DNA from: a candidate division KSB1 bacterium | GTDB lineage: Bacteria; Zhuqueibacterota; Zhuqueibacteria; Oleimicrobiales; Geothermoviventaceae | Direction of reading: 5' to 3' | Length of the DNA stretch: 48,263 bases | Assembly (NCBI GenBank): GCA_034506315.1 | Contig: JAPDPT010000021.1 | Coordinates: forward strand, 1-48,263 | In this document: piece by piece, positions 26,261 to 35,001 of the stretch | Numbering within the stretch: the stretch's first letter is position 1 | How the letters are laid out: every line of letters begins with the position of its first letter | Made by a program: the position numbers and the translations under genes | Notes under the pieces: model-generated | What the model was told of the DNA's origin: nothing | The model's input: the letters and a program-made list of their open reading frames with translations, nothing else | Database searches by the model: none

Positions 26261-26950
26261 CTATTTCGTGCGCTCCCCGATGGCGCCTGCGGCGGCCCGT
26301 CTCAAGGCCACTACTGCACTTCCTGGGTCCTCTGCGCCGAAGATGGCCGAGCCCGCGACCAGCACATCTGCACCAGCCCGCACGACAGCCGCCGCATTCT
26401 CGGGACAGATCCCGCCGTCCACCTCCAAATACGCTGCCGAGCCGCATGCGTCCAGAAGGCGCCGCGCCTCCGCGATTTTGGCCAAGCCAAAGGGAACGAA
26501 ACTCTGTCCCCCGTAACCCGGTTCTACCGTCATTACGAGCAAAAGGTCGCAGAATGGCAGAATATACTCGAGATCGACAAGGGAGGAAGCTGGGTTTACG
26601 CTAAGGCCGAACTTCGCTCCGTATTGCGCGATTCTTTCGGCTGTCCTCCAGATATGAGGGGCGGCTTCCCAGTGGACGGTCAGGACGTCGGCGCCAGCGG
26701 CGCGGAAATCGGCGAGGTAGCGGTCCGGTTCGGCGATCATGAGGTGAACGTCGAGGACGATATGGGACGGGAGGGCTCGACGCAGAGCCTCTACCATATT
26801 CGCGCCAAACGTAATGTTCGGTACGAAGTGGCCGTCCATTACATCCACGTGGATCCACTCGGCGCCTGCGTCGACCGTCTGGAGAACCTGCTCACGGAGG
26901 CGGAGAAGATCAGCGGAGAGAACCGAAGGGGCGATTATCACACGCTTCAT
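26261..26950 (-). CDS. rpe: Ribulose-phosphate 3-epimerase
   Basis: 229 residues from the ATG at 26950, where the family begins (MKRVIIAPSVLSADL) and AGGA lies six bases upstream; a longer frame runs into the PASTA gene. It interconverts ribulose 5-phosphate and xylulose 5-phosphate. The metal ligands are visible as His34 and Asp36 (WIHVDVMDGHFVPN), a histidine in LDVHLMI and an aspartate in LEVDGGI. VEPGYGGQ and GSAIFG line the phosphate site. It lies 13 bases behind the PASTA gene, in an order (rsmB, PASTA protein, rpe) that recurs in several bacterial groups. Confidence 0.96.
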   Translation of the reverse strand: MKRVIIAPSVLSADLLRLREQVLQTVDAGAEWIHVDVMDGHFVPNITFGANMVEALRRALPSHIVLDVHLMIAEPDRYLADFRAAGADVLTVHWEAAPHIWRTAERIAQYGAKFGLSVNPASSLVDLEYILPFCDLLLVMTVEPGYGGQSFVPFGLAKIAEARRLLDACGSAAYLEVDGGICPENAAAVVRAGADVLVAGSAIFGAEDPGSAVVALRRAAAGAIGERTK

Positions 26951-26963
26951 GGCTTGTCCTGGC

Positions 26964-27701
26964 TCACTCGTGCGGGTACTGGCTGATAACAAGATCCACA
27001 GAGTCCCCCGCAGCCACCTGCCGGCCGGGAGGTATGGACTGGGCGATGACGGTTTCGGGAAGAAGATCGCGCGACATCTGGTATTCGATCCGGCCGAGAG
27101 TAAGACCCGCTTTGCGAAGCTCCCGGCGCGCCTCTTCGAGTGACTTTCCGACCAGGCTGGGAACAATGAACTGCGAGGGTAAGGGGCCTAAGCTAACTGT
27201 CAGTCGAACAGGAGTGCCGACCTCCACCTGGCTCTGGGCAGGGATGGACTGGTCAGCCACCACCCCTTCCGGATAGTAAGACGAGTGCTCGTACACCACT
27301 TCTTGAAGCAGCAAACCGAGGCTGGACAGCCTGAACCGTGCGTCTCTCTCGGAGCCGCCGACCAGGTTCGGCATCGTTACCGTCCTTTCCCCTTTACTCA
27401 AGGTCAGGTATACTCGTCTCCCCCTCTTCACCTGGCTACCGGCCTTCGGCTCCTGGGACAGTACATGGCCGGGCGCAACGCGAGCGTCGAAACGCTCCGC
27501 AGCCCGGACCGCACGGAGTCCGCGTCCCTTCAGAAGCTTCTCTGCCTCCTCGAAACTCAGGTCCGTCACATTCGGGACCAGGATCGTCTGTCCTCGGCGT
27601 GTGTAAAGAGGCATCAGAAAGCTATCAACTAAGATGTAGAACGCGACAAAGGCCGTCAAGACCTTCAAAATGCGCTTCCAGCCGTATCGATTCGAAGGCA
27701 T
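26964..27701 (-). CDS. Membrane-anchored PASTA-domain protein
   Basis: 245 residues. The ATG at 27701 is chosen because GGCGGAG is six bases upstream; in-frame starts at 27707, 27716 and a TTG at 27734 are possible. One membrane helix (about 10-32, ILKVLTAFVAFYILVDSF) is followed by three PASTA domains of about 65 residues, near 40-105, 110-175 and 180-245. Each has the VPNLVG-type opening and a VxLxxS ending. PASTA domains bind muropeptides or beta-lactams in Ser/Thr kinases and penicillin-binding proteins, but no kinase or transpeptidase domain is attached. A cell-wall sensing or scaffolding role is likely. Confidence 0.87.
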   Translation of the reverse strand: MPSNRYGWKRILKVLTAFVAFYILVDSFLMPLYTRRGQTILVPNVTDLSFEEAEKLLKGRGLRAVRAAERFDARVAPGHVLSQEPKAGSQVKRGRRVYLTLSKGERTVTMPNLVGGSERDARFRLSSLGLLLQEVVYEHSSYYPEGVVADQSIPAQSQVEVGTPVRLTVSLGPLPSQFIVPSLVGKSLEEARRELRKAGLTLGRIEYQMSRDLLPETVIAQSIPPGRQVAAGDSVDLVISQYPHE

Positions 27702-27727
27702 TGGCATCTCCGCCATCGCTTGACCAC

Positions 27728-29086
27728 TTAGCAAATCCGCACTAAGCGTGCCCCAAAGACGCCGTCGAGATGGTGACGGTGCGGATAGGTCCTCAGGTAA
27801 CCTGCATCCGTGCAGTAGTGGGCCCCGACGTACTTCTGCGCTGGATCCACGACGTACTGGGATCTTGCAGATAGAAAGTTCGCCACGACTTCCTCATTCT
27901 CTTCTCGCTCAAGGGTACAGGTGGCGTAGACGATTGCGTCCCCAGCCTGTTGTCGGTCTGCAACTGCAAGAAGGATCTCCAGCTGCAGTCGAGCCAACTC
28001 CGTTACTTGATCCTGCTGCCGCTGCCAGCGCAGGTCAACGCGTCGCCTCAAAACGCCCGTTCCTGAGCACGGTGCGTCTACCAGCACCGTACCCGCGGCT
28101 CGGAAAGGTAGGGCGCGTGCATCGGCGGCCACGAGCCGAATATTGCGGAGCCCCAGTCGCTGGCTTCCCTTCCGCACAAGGTTGAGGCGGCGCGGGCGAA
28201 GGTCCGAGGCAATCACCCGGCCGTTAGGGCCGATCACCTCAGCTATCGCGGTGGCCTTCCCTCCGGGTGCGGCACACACGTCGAAGACGGTGTCTTCCGA
28301 GCGCGGATTCAAAAGCTGCACGAGGAGATAGGCGCTCGGGTCCTGAGGCGTGAAATAACCTTCCCTGAACTCATCGAGCTCTTCGAGCGACACGGAGAGC
28401 TCACGGAGGTGCACAAAATGCTCGTGCGCAGGTAGCCGTTCGGCATCGATCCCTTTGGTGCGAAGAACCTCTACGAGGTCATCCGGGTTGATTTTTGTCC
28501 GATTCACCCGGACCGTCAGTGGCGCTGGCTCATTATTCGCGCGGAGCAAGGCGATCGTTTCCTCTTTCCCGAACTGCCGTAGCCATCGCTCCACCATCCA
28601 ATCCGGGTGGCTCCACCGAATAGCGAGTTTGCGTACAGGGTCTTTTGACTTCGGCTCGAGGGCTTCGTGGCTGGCCCTTTGCACCGACCTCAGAATCGCA
28701 TTGGTTCGATCTGCCCATGCCTGACCGTGTCGGCGCTTTACTATTTCCACGGTGGAACTCACCGCGGCGAAATCGGGCACACGACTTAGAAAGACAAGCT
28801 GATAGATCCCCACCTCAATGGCCGCTTTGACGTCGACAGGCACAGACAGATAATTGCCGCGGTAGTGTTTCTTAGCGATCCAGGAGAGATAGCGGCGCCA
28901 CCGGACAGTTCCGCGAACCAACTCCGTCACAAATGCTCGTTTCCTGCCATCCGCAACGTTGCGCAGGCGAGAAGCGAGAAGAAGATCGACATAGGCCTTC
29001 CTCTTCTCTGCCTCTGCGACGAGCTTAATTGCGAGCTCGCGCGCATCCGCTACGTCTTGCGATCTTCTCAAGACCTCCCCGATCAT
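27728..29086 (-). CDS. rsmB: 16S rRNA (cytosine967-C5)-methyltransferase
   Basis: 452 residues. An N-terminal NusB-like RNA-binding domain covers about 1-140 and the SAM methyltransferase domain the rest. The SAM motif is VCAAPGGKATAIAE. The two cysteines needed for catalysis and release are in VDAPCSGTGVLRR and VYATCTLEREENEE. Its ATG overlaps the stop of fmt (ATGA), so translation is coupled. It modifies the 30S subunit. The last codons overlap the earliest possible PASTA start by a few bases. Confidence 0.95.
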   Translation of the reverse strand: MIGEVLRRSQDVADARELAIKLVAEAEKRKAYVDLLLASRLRNVADGRKRAFVTELVRGTVRWRRYLSWIAKKHYRGNYLSVPVDVKAAIEVGIYQLVFLSRVPDFAAVSSTVEIVKRRHGQAWADRTNAILRSVQRASHEALEPKSKDPVRKLAIRWSHPDWMVERWLRQFGKEETIALLRANNEPAPLTVRVNRTKINPDDLVEVLRTKGIDAERLPAHEHFVHLRELSVSLEELDEFREGYFTPQDPSAYLLVQLLNPRSEDTVFDVCAAPGGKATAIAEVIGPNGRVIASDLRPRRLNLVRKGSQRLGLRNIRLVAADARALPFRAAGTVLVDAPCSGTGVLRRRVDLRWQRQQDQVTELARLQLEILLAVADRQQAGDAIVYATCTLEREENEEVVANFLSARSQYVVDPAQKYVGAHYCTDAGYLRTYPHRHHLDGVFGARLVRIC

Positions 29087-30039
29087 TCGGCTGGTTCACG
29101 CGTTAGGCGGTCACCTTCGGCGAGCCTGTACCCCCGCAAAAACTCTCCGCTGCTCATGATCCTCTTGCCACTCGGCTGAAGCTCCAAAATCCTGACGAAG
29201 GATTCCCCGGCTTTCACCACGAGATCACCCGTGCGCGCGTTTGCAAGGAGAACGGTGCCTGGCTCCGCTGTGGCCGAATGAGGGATTCCCCGGCTTTCTT
29301 CTGAGGCGCGGTGAAGTCGAAGGAGCTTGTTTCCCCAGAAAGTGAAGGCGCCGGGATCCGGTGACAGCGCCCGGATTAAGCGGGCCAGGTAGTCAGCCGG
29401 ACGCGACCAATCAATCCTGCCCATCTCACGCTGGATCTTGGGAGCGTGGCTCGGTTCGCCTTCCTGAGGGCGGGGCGTGAGCCGTCCGGATTCTAAACCG
29501 TCGATTGTTTCCAGGAGCACGTCTGCCCCAATTTCCGCAAGTCGCGTCTCCAATTCTCCGGCCGTTTCGAGGGGTCGGATTTCCACTTCCCGCTGCAGAA
29601 GGATGTCCCCGGTGTCAACTTTCTCGTTAATGAGGAACGTGGTTACGCCTGTTGTGGCCTCTCCGTTCAGAATGGCCCACTGCACGGGAGCAGCCCCGCG
29701 GTACTTGGGGAGGAGCGAGGCATGAAGATTGACGGTCCCGTGCGGCGGGATCTCGAATACGTCCTTGGGAAGAATGCGGAAGGCTACGACAGCGAAAAGG
29801 TCCGCCCGCATTTCCCGGAGCGCCTGCAAGAACCCCGGATCCTGGAGGTCCTCGGGTTCCATCGAACGTATGCCGTTTTCCCGTGCAAAGCTTTTCACGG
29901 GTGTGGGCAAGGGCCTGAGGCCGCGTCCCCTCGGCCTGTCGGGTGCCGTGACCACGGCCAGGACCGCGTGCCGGGAGCTGCACAGTCTGCGAAGTGCCGG
30001 CAGCGAGAACGAATCGCTTCCGAAGAAAACGATGCGCAC
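29083..30039 (-). CDS. fmt: Methionyl-tRNA formyltransferase
   Basis: 318 residues from a GTG preceded by GGAAG. It puts the formyl group on initiator Met-tRNA, using 10-formyl-tetrahydrofolate. Visible are the Rossmann-like N-domain (MRIVFFGSDSFSLPALRRL), the catalytic asparagine and histidine in VNLHASLLPKYRGAAPVQWA, the catalytic aspartate in EKVDTGDIL, and the oligonucleotide-binding C-domain from about 210. The usual partner def (peptide deformylase) is not next to it. yajC is 32 bases upstream and rsmB overlaps downstream. Confidence 0.96.
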   Translation of the reverse strand: MRIVFFGSDSFSLPALRRLCSSRHAVLAVVTAPDRPRGRGLRPLPTPVKSFARENGIRSMEPEDLQDPGFLQALREMRADLFAVVAFRILPKDVFEIPPHGTVNLHASLLPKYRGAAPVQWAILNGEATTGVTTFLINEKVDTGDILLQREVEIRPLETAGELETRLAEIGADVLLETIDGLESGRLTPRPQEGEPSHAPKIQREMGRIDWSRPADYLARLIRALSPDPGAFTFWGNKLLRLHRASEESRGIPHSATAEPGTVLLANARTGDLVVKAGESFVRILELQPSGKRIMSSGEFLRGYRLAEGDRLTREPAE

Positions 30040-30070
30040 CGCTACTTCCGAGTGAATGAACGCCCGCAGC

Positions 30071-30388
30071 TCATTCGCTCAACTTGCGCGCAACCGATCC
30101 GCGCGCCAGCTCGATTTTCACATTCTCAGCGATCTTGACGATCAGGATGTTCTCCTTTTCCTTGATCCCCACCACGGTCCCGTAGATTCCTCCTACCGTG
30201 ACAATACGATCGCCTTTTTGAATCGAGGCGAGCATCTTCTGGTGTTCCTTCTGCCGCTTCGCCTGCGGTCGGAAGATCAGGAAGTACATAATGAGGATGA
30301 TCAGGATGATCGGCAGCCACATCGCCAAGGGATTGGGCCTTTGCGCTGCCGGTGCTTGGGAAAGGATGGTCAAGAGCATGTTCGCCAC
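30071..30388 (-). CDS. yajC: Preprotein translocase accessory subunit YajC
   Basis: 105 residues from a GTG with AGGGAGGG four bases upstream; an ATG three codons later is possible. A single membrane helix (about 22-38, MWLPIILIILIMYFLIF) is followed by the family signature RPQAKRQKEHQKMLASI and then the cytoplasmic domain KGDRIVTVGGIYGTV. It associates with SecDF at the Sec translocon. The tgt-yajC order is widespread, with secD/secF normally following; here fmt follows instead. Confidence 0.95.
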   Translation of the reverse strand: MANMLLTILSQAPAAQRPNPLAMWLPIILIILIMYFLIFRPQAKRQKEHQKMLASIQKGDRIVTVGGIYGTVVGIKEKENILIVKIAENVKIELARGSVARKLSE

Positions 30389-30490
30389 GGTACCCTCCCT
30401 GCTATCTCTTGCCTATTTGGTCCACTGCGCTTCGTTTCCAACTCCACACTCGGCTCTCACCCTCTGTGGTGGATGGACCGGCCTTCGCGG

Positions 30491-31654
30491 TCAGACCGTT
30501 TCCTGCTCAGGGATTTTTTCCTCGGCCGAGGTCCTGTAACGGCTGTAGAAATCCCTGGCCCACTGGCGGAACCTACCAGCAAGGATGGCCTCTCGTGCTT
30601 GCGACATCAGGGTCGCGTAAAAAGTCAAATTATGGATGGTGGCCAGGCGGAGGGCTAAGACCTCCCCCGCATTGAAGAGGTGGCGCACAAAGGCCCGGGT
30701 GTAGTTCCTGCAGGTGTAACAGGAGCACGACTCGTCAATAGGCCGAAAATCATCCTTGAAGCGACCGTTCTTGATTACGAGAGGACCTTCCCATGTAAAG
30801 ACGGTTCCGTTCCGACCATTTCGTGTCGGGATGACGCAGTCGAAGAGGTCGATCCCCATCCCTACTGCTTCGACAAGGTCCTCCGGTTTTCCCACGCCCA
30901 TAAGGTAACGCGGCCGGTCATGGGGAAGTAGTGGAGCCGTCTGGTCGATAACCTCGTACATCACCTCTTTTGGCTCGCCAACGGAGAGGCCGCCAAGGGC
31001 GTAGCCCGGGAAATCCAGTTGCGAGAGGCGTTCGGCCGATTGCCGCCGGAGGTCCAGGTAGACGCTTCCCTGCACGATGCCAAAGAGAAGCTGTGAGTGC
31101 CCGTATTCAGGTTGCGTCTCCTGAAACCTATGGAGACTCCGTTCGGCCCAGGCATGGGTCAGCTCCAGGGAACGAACTGCGTAAGAGCGATCACAAGGAT
31201 ACGGTGTGCATTCATCCAGCACCATCATGATATCGCTACCGATCGCCCTCTGATGATCGACTGCCGACTCGGGGGTGAAGAGAATGTAGGAGCCGTCCAA
31301 ATGGGAACGGAAATAAACGCCCTCTTCCGTTATCTTACGAAACTCGCTCAGGCTATAGATCTGAAAGCCCCCACTATCCGTGAGGATCGGACCAGACCAG
31401 CCGGCAAATCGGTGCAAGCCCCCAGCCCTTCGGAGCACTTCGAGACCGGGTCTGAGAAAGAGGTGGTAGGTGTTGGCCAAGAAGATCTGGATGCCGCACT
31501 CAAGTAGTTCCTGGGGGGACACGGCTTTCACGCATCCCTGCGTACCGACGGGCATGAAGGCAGGCGTCTCTACGACTCCGTGCGCCGTGAAAAGCCGCCC
31601 CGCCCTCGCCCCCGTTTCGGGATCGATGGCGACGATCTCGAACACTCCGGTCAT
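30491..31654 (-). CDS. tgt: tRNA-guanine transglycosylase (queuine tRNA-ribosyltransferase)
   Basis: 387 residues. It replaces G34 with preQ1 in GUN-anticodon tRNAs. The active site aspartates are in ILTDSGGFQIYSL and in LFDCVIPTRNGRNGT. The zinc site is CSCYTCRNYTRAFVRHLF with the later histidine in ATIHN. The reading frame is complete. Its ATG overlaps the radA stop (ATGA). No queC, queD, queE or queF genes are in the window. Confidence 0.97.
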   Translation of the reverse strand: MTGVFEIVAIDPETGARAGRLFTAHGVVETPAFMPVGTQGCVKAVSPQELLECGIQIFLANTYHLFLRPGLEVLRRAGGLHRFAGWSGPILTDSGGFQIYSLSEFRKITEEGVYFRSHLDGSYILFTPESAVDHQRAIGSDIMMVLDECTPYPCDRSYAVRSLELTHAWAERSLHRFQETQPEYGHSQLLFGIVQGSVYLDLRRQSAERLSQLDFPGYALGGLSVGEPKEVMYEVIDQTAPLLPHDRPRYLMGVGKPEDLVEAVGMGIDLFDCVIPTRNGRNGTVFTWEGPLVIKNGRFKDDFRPIDESCSCYTCRNYTRAFVRHLFNAGEVLALRLATIHNLTFYATLMSQAREAILAGRFRQWARDFYSRYRTSAEEKIPEQETV

Positions 31655-33030
31655 GACAAGAGCACGCGAAGAGCTTCCCCTAGAGTAGCTACGGGTTCGA
31701 CTGTCTGATTCTGGCCATGGGGCGGCAGGCCCCTTCTTTCAGCTCTTGGCGCAACAACACGCGAGAAGCCTAGTCGAAATGCCTCCTGGACCCGCCAGGT
31801 TGTGTGCTGGACGCGGCGCACTTCCCCGCCCAATCCGACCTCTCCGAACACCACGACGTCTCGAGGTATTGCCCTATTCTTCACGCTCGAAGCCACGGCT
31901 ACGGCAACGGCCAGGTCGGCAGCCGGCTCATCGATGCGCATCCCACCCGCAATGTTCACAAAGACATCATGCGCGCCGGCATTGATGGCAGCTCTGCGCT
32001 CCAAAACCGCCAACAGCATCGCCAGGCGGCGAGGATCGAATCCCGTGCACGTCCGTTGGGGAACACTGTAGTGGCTCACGGTTGTAAGCGCCTGGACTTC
32101 GATCAGGACCGGCCTACTCCCTTGTAGTACACAGGTTACCACAGAGCCGGGCACCGCTTCGGCTCTCTCAGACAGGAAGAGCTCACTGGGATTGTGCACT
32201 TCCTGGAGTCCGAGACCTGTCATTTCGAAGACGCCGATCTCGTCTGTAGACCCGAAGCGGTTTTTCATCGCCCTCAGGATACGGTAGGGATGCTGAGCAT
32301 CGCCTTCAAACAGGAGCAAAGCGTCCACGACGTGCTCGACCACCTTGGGACCCGCCAGATAACCTTCCTTGGTCACGTGTCCGACCATGACCACCGGTGT
32401 CCCTGTGCGCTTGGCAATCTCGGTCAAGGCGTGAGCACATTCCCGAACCTGAGTCACACTACCCGGTGCACTGTCGAACTCCTCGCGACTCACGGTCTGA
32501 ATCGAATCGACGACTACGAAATCCGGGTTCATTGCCTCGATGGTACTTACGATCAGCTCCAAGGACTGCTCCGACATCAGGTGGATTTTCGCCCCAGTGA
32601 TGTTCAGTCGGTCTGCCCTCAGCTTGATTTGCTCTTCCGACTCTTCCCCAGAAACGTAAAGAATATCATGCCCTGACTTCTCCAAATGGGAGCAACACTG
32701 CAGAAGCAGAGTGGACTTACCGATGCCGGGCTGTCCTCCGAGAAGCACCACTTCACCAGCTACAAAGCCTCCCCCCAGTACCCGGTCAAACTCGCCCAGA
32801 CCTGTTGCTAAGCGGGAGGCAGCGGTTGTCGGAATCTGGTCTAGGGTACGCGGCCGTGAAGTTAGCTTCGTCTGGGACCGGGGACCGGCCGCAGGTTTCT
32901 CAATTCTTTCCTCTACGAGGGAATTCCACGCGCCACAGTCCGGGCACCGTCCCATCCACTTGGGACTTGCAGCCCCGCAGTTCTGGCAAACAAAGTGCGT
33001 GCGTGCTGCGTCTTTCTTCCCGTGTCCCAA
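31651..33030 (-). CDS. radA: DNA repair protein RadA
   Basis: 459 residues. The open frame runs upstream through tRNA-Arg, so the true start must be later. The TTG at 33030 (LGHGKKDAARTHFVCQ) gives the normal length and puts the zinc finger near the N-terminus; no strong ribosome site supports it. Parts in order: C4 zinc finger (CQNCG...CPDCGAWNS), RecA-like ATPase with Walker A (GGQPGIGKSTLLL), the RadA KNRFG motif (MKNRFGSTDEIGVFEM), and a Lon-like C-domain (GGMRIDEPAADLAVA). RadA drives branch migration during recombination. It overlaps tgt. Confidence 0.93.
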   Translation of the reverse strand: MGHGKKDAARTHFVCQNCGAASPKWMGRCPDCGAWNSLVEERIEKPAAGPRSQTKLTSRPRTLDQIPTTAASRLATGLGEFDRVLGGGFVAGEVVLLGGQPGIGKSTLLLQCCSHLEKSGHDILYVSGEESEEQIKLRADRLNITGAKIHLMSEQSLELIVSTIEAMNPDFVVVDSIQTVSREEFDSAPGSVTQVRECAHALTEIAKRTGTPVVMVGHVTKEGYLAGPKVVEHVVDALLLFEGDAQHPYRILRAMKNRFGSTDEIGVFEMTGLGLQEVHNPSELFLSERAEAVPGSVVTCVLQGSRPVLIEVQALTTVSHYSVPQRTCTGFDPRRLAMLLAVLERRAAINAGAHDVFVNIAGGMRIDEPAADLAVAVAVASSVKNRAIPRDVVVFGEVGLGGEVRRVQHTTWRVQEAFRLGFSRVVAPRAERRGLPPHGQNQTVEPVATLGEALRVLLS

Positions 33031-33144
33031 GTCTCGATCTCGCGCTGGGCCCCAGCGGCTACGGACAATGGAACCAGATGCTTCGGACGCAAGGTACGGA
33101 AACCCGTCCAGAAATGCAAGGTAGTGGCCGCTCTGTGGGAATAC

Positions 33145-33174
33145 AAAAAAGACCAAGCTTGAGGGCTTGGTCTT
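33145..33174 (-). terminator. Intrinsic terminator after tRNA-Arg
   Basis: On the minus strand, AAGACCAAGC (33174-33165) pairs perfectly with GCTTGGTCTT (33158-33149) across a six-base loop, followed by a run of U (33150-33145). It starts five bases past the tRNA 3' end. It should end most transcripts before radA. Confidence 0.85.
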
Positions 33175-33178
33175 TCGG

Positions 33179-33252
33179 TGGGCCAGGCGGGACTCGAACC
33201 CACAGCCTTCGGCTCCGGAGGCCGACGCTCTGTCCAATTGAGCTACTGGCCC
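33179..33252 (-). tRNA. tRNA-Arg (anticodon CCG)
   Basis: The sequence folds into a 74-base cloverleaf. The acceptor GGGCCAG pairs with CTGGCCC, the D arm is GCTC/GAGC, and the anticodon stem TCGGC/GCCGA encloses loop CTCCGGA, giving CCG for the CGG codon. The T arm is GTGGG TTCGAGT CCCGC. The 3' CCA is not encoded. Its 5' end is three bases after the folD stop, so it is probably cut out of the folD transcript. Confidence 0.95.
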
Positions 33253-33255
33253 TGA

Positions 33256-34134
33256 TTAATGGCCCTGGATTTGCGCGGCCATGACCGTATTGCGCATGAG
33301 CATCGCGATGGTCATCGGCCCGACGCCACCAGGGACCGGCGTAATGGCGCTCGCCACCTCTGAGACGCTGTCGAAATCCACATCGCCCACGAGCCGATAG
33401 CCACGCTCCGCGGTGGGGTCTTCAACGCGGTTCACTCCCACATCAATCACAACGCAACCCGGGCGGACCATATCACGCGTGATGAACTTTGGCACGCCCA
33501 TGGCCGCAACTACGATGTCGGCGCGCTTCAACTGAGCCGTCAGGTCGGGAGTTCCGCTGTGACACACCGTCACCGTGGCATTGGCCCCCGCCTTCTTCTG
33601 CATCAGGAGAGCTGCCAGCGGTTTCCCGACGATGTTGCTGCGACCAACCACCACTACGTGTTTCCCCTCCGGAGAGTTCCCTGAACGGAGGAGCAGTTCC
33701 TGAACGCCCGCAGGAGTGCATGGAATAAATGTCGGTGTTCCCTGGAGTAGCCTCCCCATGTTGTACGGGTGAAGACCGTCGACGTCCTTCTGTGGGGGGA
33801 TAGTCTCCAACACCGTCCCTTGCTCGAGGGGTTCCGGCAACGGCAGCTGCACAAGAATCCCGTGCACCCTGGAGTCGCGGCCGAGTTCGCGGATCAGTCT
33901 GCAGATGGTCTCTTCGTCTGTACCAGCGGGGAATTCGTAGTGGAAGGAGATGATTCCCAGCTCTTTGCACGCTCTTTCCTTCATTCGCACGTAACTTGCC
34001 GAGGCAGGGTCATCTCCCACCAAGATAACCGCCAGGCCAGGGGTAATTCCCGTGGCCTTGAGGCGACGAACCTCCTCCTTCAACTCGGCGTGGATTTCCG
34101 CGGCAATAGCTTTCCCGTCGATGATCTCTGCCAA
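33256..34134 (-). CDS. folD: Methylenetetrahydrofolate dehydrogenase/cyclohydrolase
   Basis: 292 residues from a TTG start with AGGAGAG a few bases upstream. It converts 5,10-methylene-THF to 10-formyl-THF, the donor used by Fmt. The substrate site lysine and tyrosine lie in [15 protein letters not shown], followed by ILVQLPLPE. The NADP-binding segment is [17 protein letters not shown], and [18 protein letters not shown] ends the protein. It is complete. It is the last protein gene of the long minus-strand operon before tRNA-Arg. Confidence 0.96.
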   Translation of the reverse strand: MAEIIDGKAIAAEIHAELKEEVRRLKATGITPGLAVILVGDDPASASYVRMKERACKELGIISFHYEFPAGTDEETICRLIRELGRDSRVHGILVQLPLPEPLEQGTVLETIPPQKDVDGLHPYNMGRLLQGTPTFIPCTPAGVQELLLRSGNSPEGKHVVVVGRSNIVGKPLAALLMQKKAGANATVTVCHSGTPDLTAQLKRADIVVAAMGVPKFITRDMVRPGCVVIDVGVNRVEDPTAERGYRLVGDVDFDSVSEVASAITPVPGGVGPMTIAMLMRNTVMAAQIQGH

Positions 34135-34143
34135 GTCTCTCTC

Positions 34144-34938
34144 CTAAGGCAGCTGAACTGGCTCGCGGATCCTTCGGATCGTTACACAGCGCCCACTGCT
34201 CTCGTCCACCTCCAGAAGCACCGCGTGGAAAATCTCGTATCCCCTTGCAAGCTGAACGGGCTCCGGCGTCTGACGAAGGAAGCGGCGGATCGAGACCCAC
34301 TTTTCCGTGCCGATCACGCCCCCATGCGAACCCGTCATCCCTACATCGGTGATGTATCCTGTACCTTGGTCCAGAATGCGTTCGTCTGCGGTCTGCACAT
34401 GTGTGTGGGTACCGATCACAGCGCTGACCCGCCCGTCCAGGTACCAACCGAGTGCCTGCTTTTCCGCGGTTGCTTCTGCGTGGACATCGACGACCCGTAC
34501 TGGGCAGGATTGGATGGCTGGGTCTGCCAGGATTCGGTCAGCTGTTCGGAACGGGCAATCAATTGCGAATAAGAACGTTCTGCCCTGCAGATTAATGAGA
34601 GCGACCGGTGCACGGCCTTGCTTCTGGTAAATCCACCAGCCGTGGCCTGGAAGCCCGTCGGGATAGTTGGCCGGGCGCAGGACCCTGGCGTCGCCCAGCA
34701 AATCATTGTCCGACTGCCGATCCCACACGTGATTGCCCGTGGTTAGCGCATCGATTCCGTTGTCAAAGAGCTGCGCGGCGAGCCCCCGGTCAAGACCTCG
34801 ACCGTTCTTAAGATTCTCGCCGTTGGCAAAGCAATAATCCGGATCGACACCCGCTCGGCGCAATTGCTCGAGCGCCTGCACCGCTGTCTTTACCCCCCTC
34901 TTCCCCACCACGTCGGCGACAAAAAGGATACGGATCAC
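34144..34938 (-). CDS. ymdB: YmdB-type metallophosphoesterase
   Basis: 264 residues from a GTG. The metal and phosphate-binding blocks are DVVGKRG near residue 9, NGENLKNGRG, TTGNHVWD, DVHAEATAEKQALG and GTHTHVQTAD, in the family order. In Bacillus the homologue is a cyclic-nucleotide phosphodiesterase next to rny and affects motility and biofilm choice. Here too it is directly downstream of rny, 63 bases away, and ten bases ahead of folD. Substrate and role in this organism are inferred from the family. Confidence 0.9.
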   Translation of the reverse strand: MIRILFVADVVGKRGVKTAVQALEQLRRAGVDPDYCFANGENLKNGRGLDRGLAAQLFDNGIDALTTGNHVWDRQSDNDLLGDARVLRPANYPDGLPGHGWWIYQKQGRAPVALINLQGRTFLFAIDCPFRTADRILADPAIQSCPVRVVDVHAEATAEKQALGWYLDGRVSAVIGTHTHVQTADERILDQGTGYITDVGMTGSHGGVIGTEKWVSIRRFLRQTPEPVQLARGYEIFHAVLLEVDESSGRCVTIRRIREPVQLP

Positions 34939-35001
34939 GGGACCTTCGCCATCCTTGACAACGGAAATTTACCCGCCTGGTCTCAGGAAAGCAAACGAAA
35001 A

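Noticed and set aside
25531..26604. 357-codon plus-strand frame
   Set aside because: Antisense to the SAM hydroxide adenosyltransferase and rpe genes, both complete and well conserved.
33031..33237. Upstream extension of the radA frame
   Set aside because: It runs through tRNA-Arg and its terminator, which cannot be coding for RadA.
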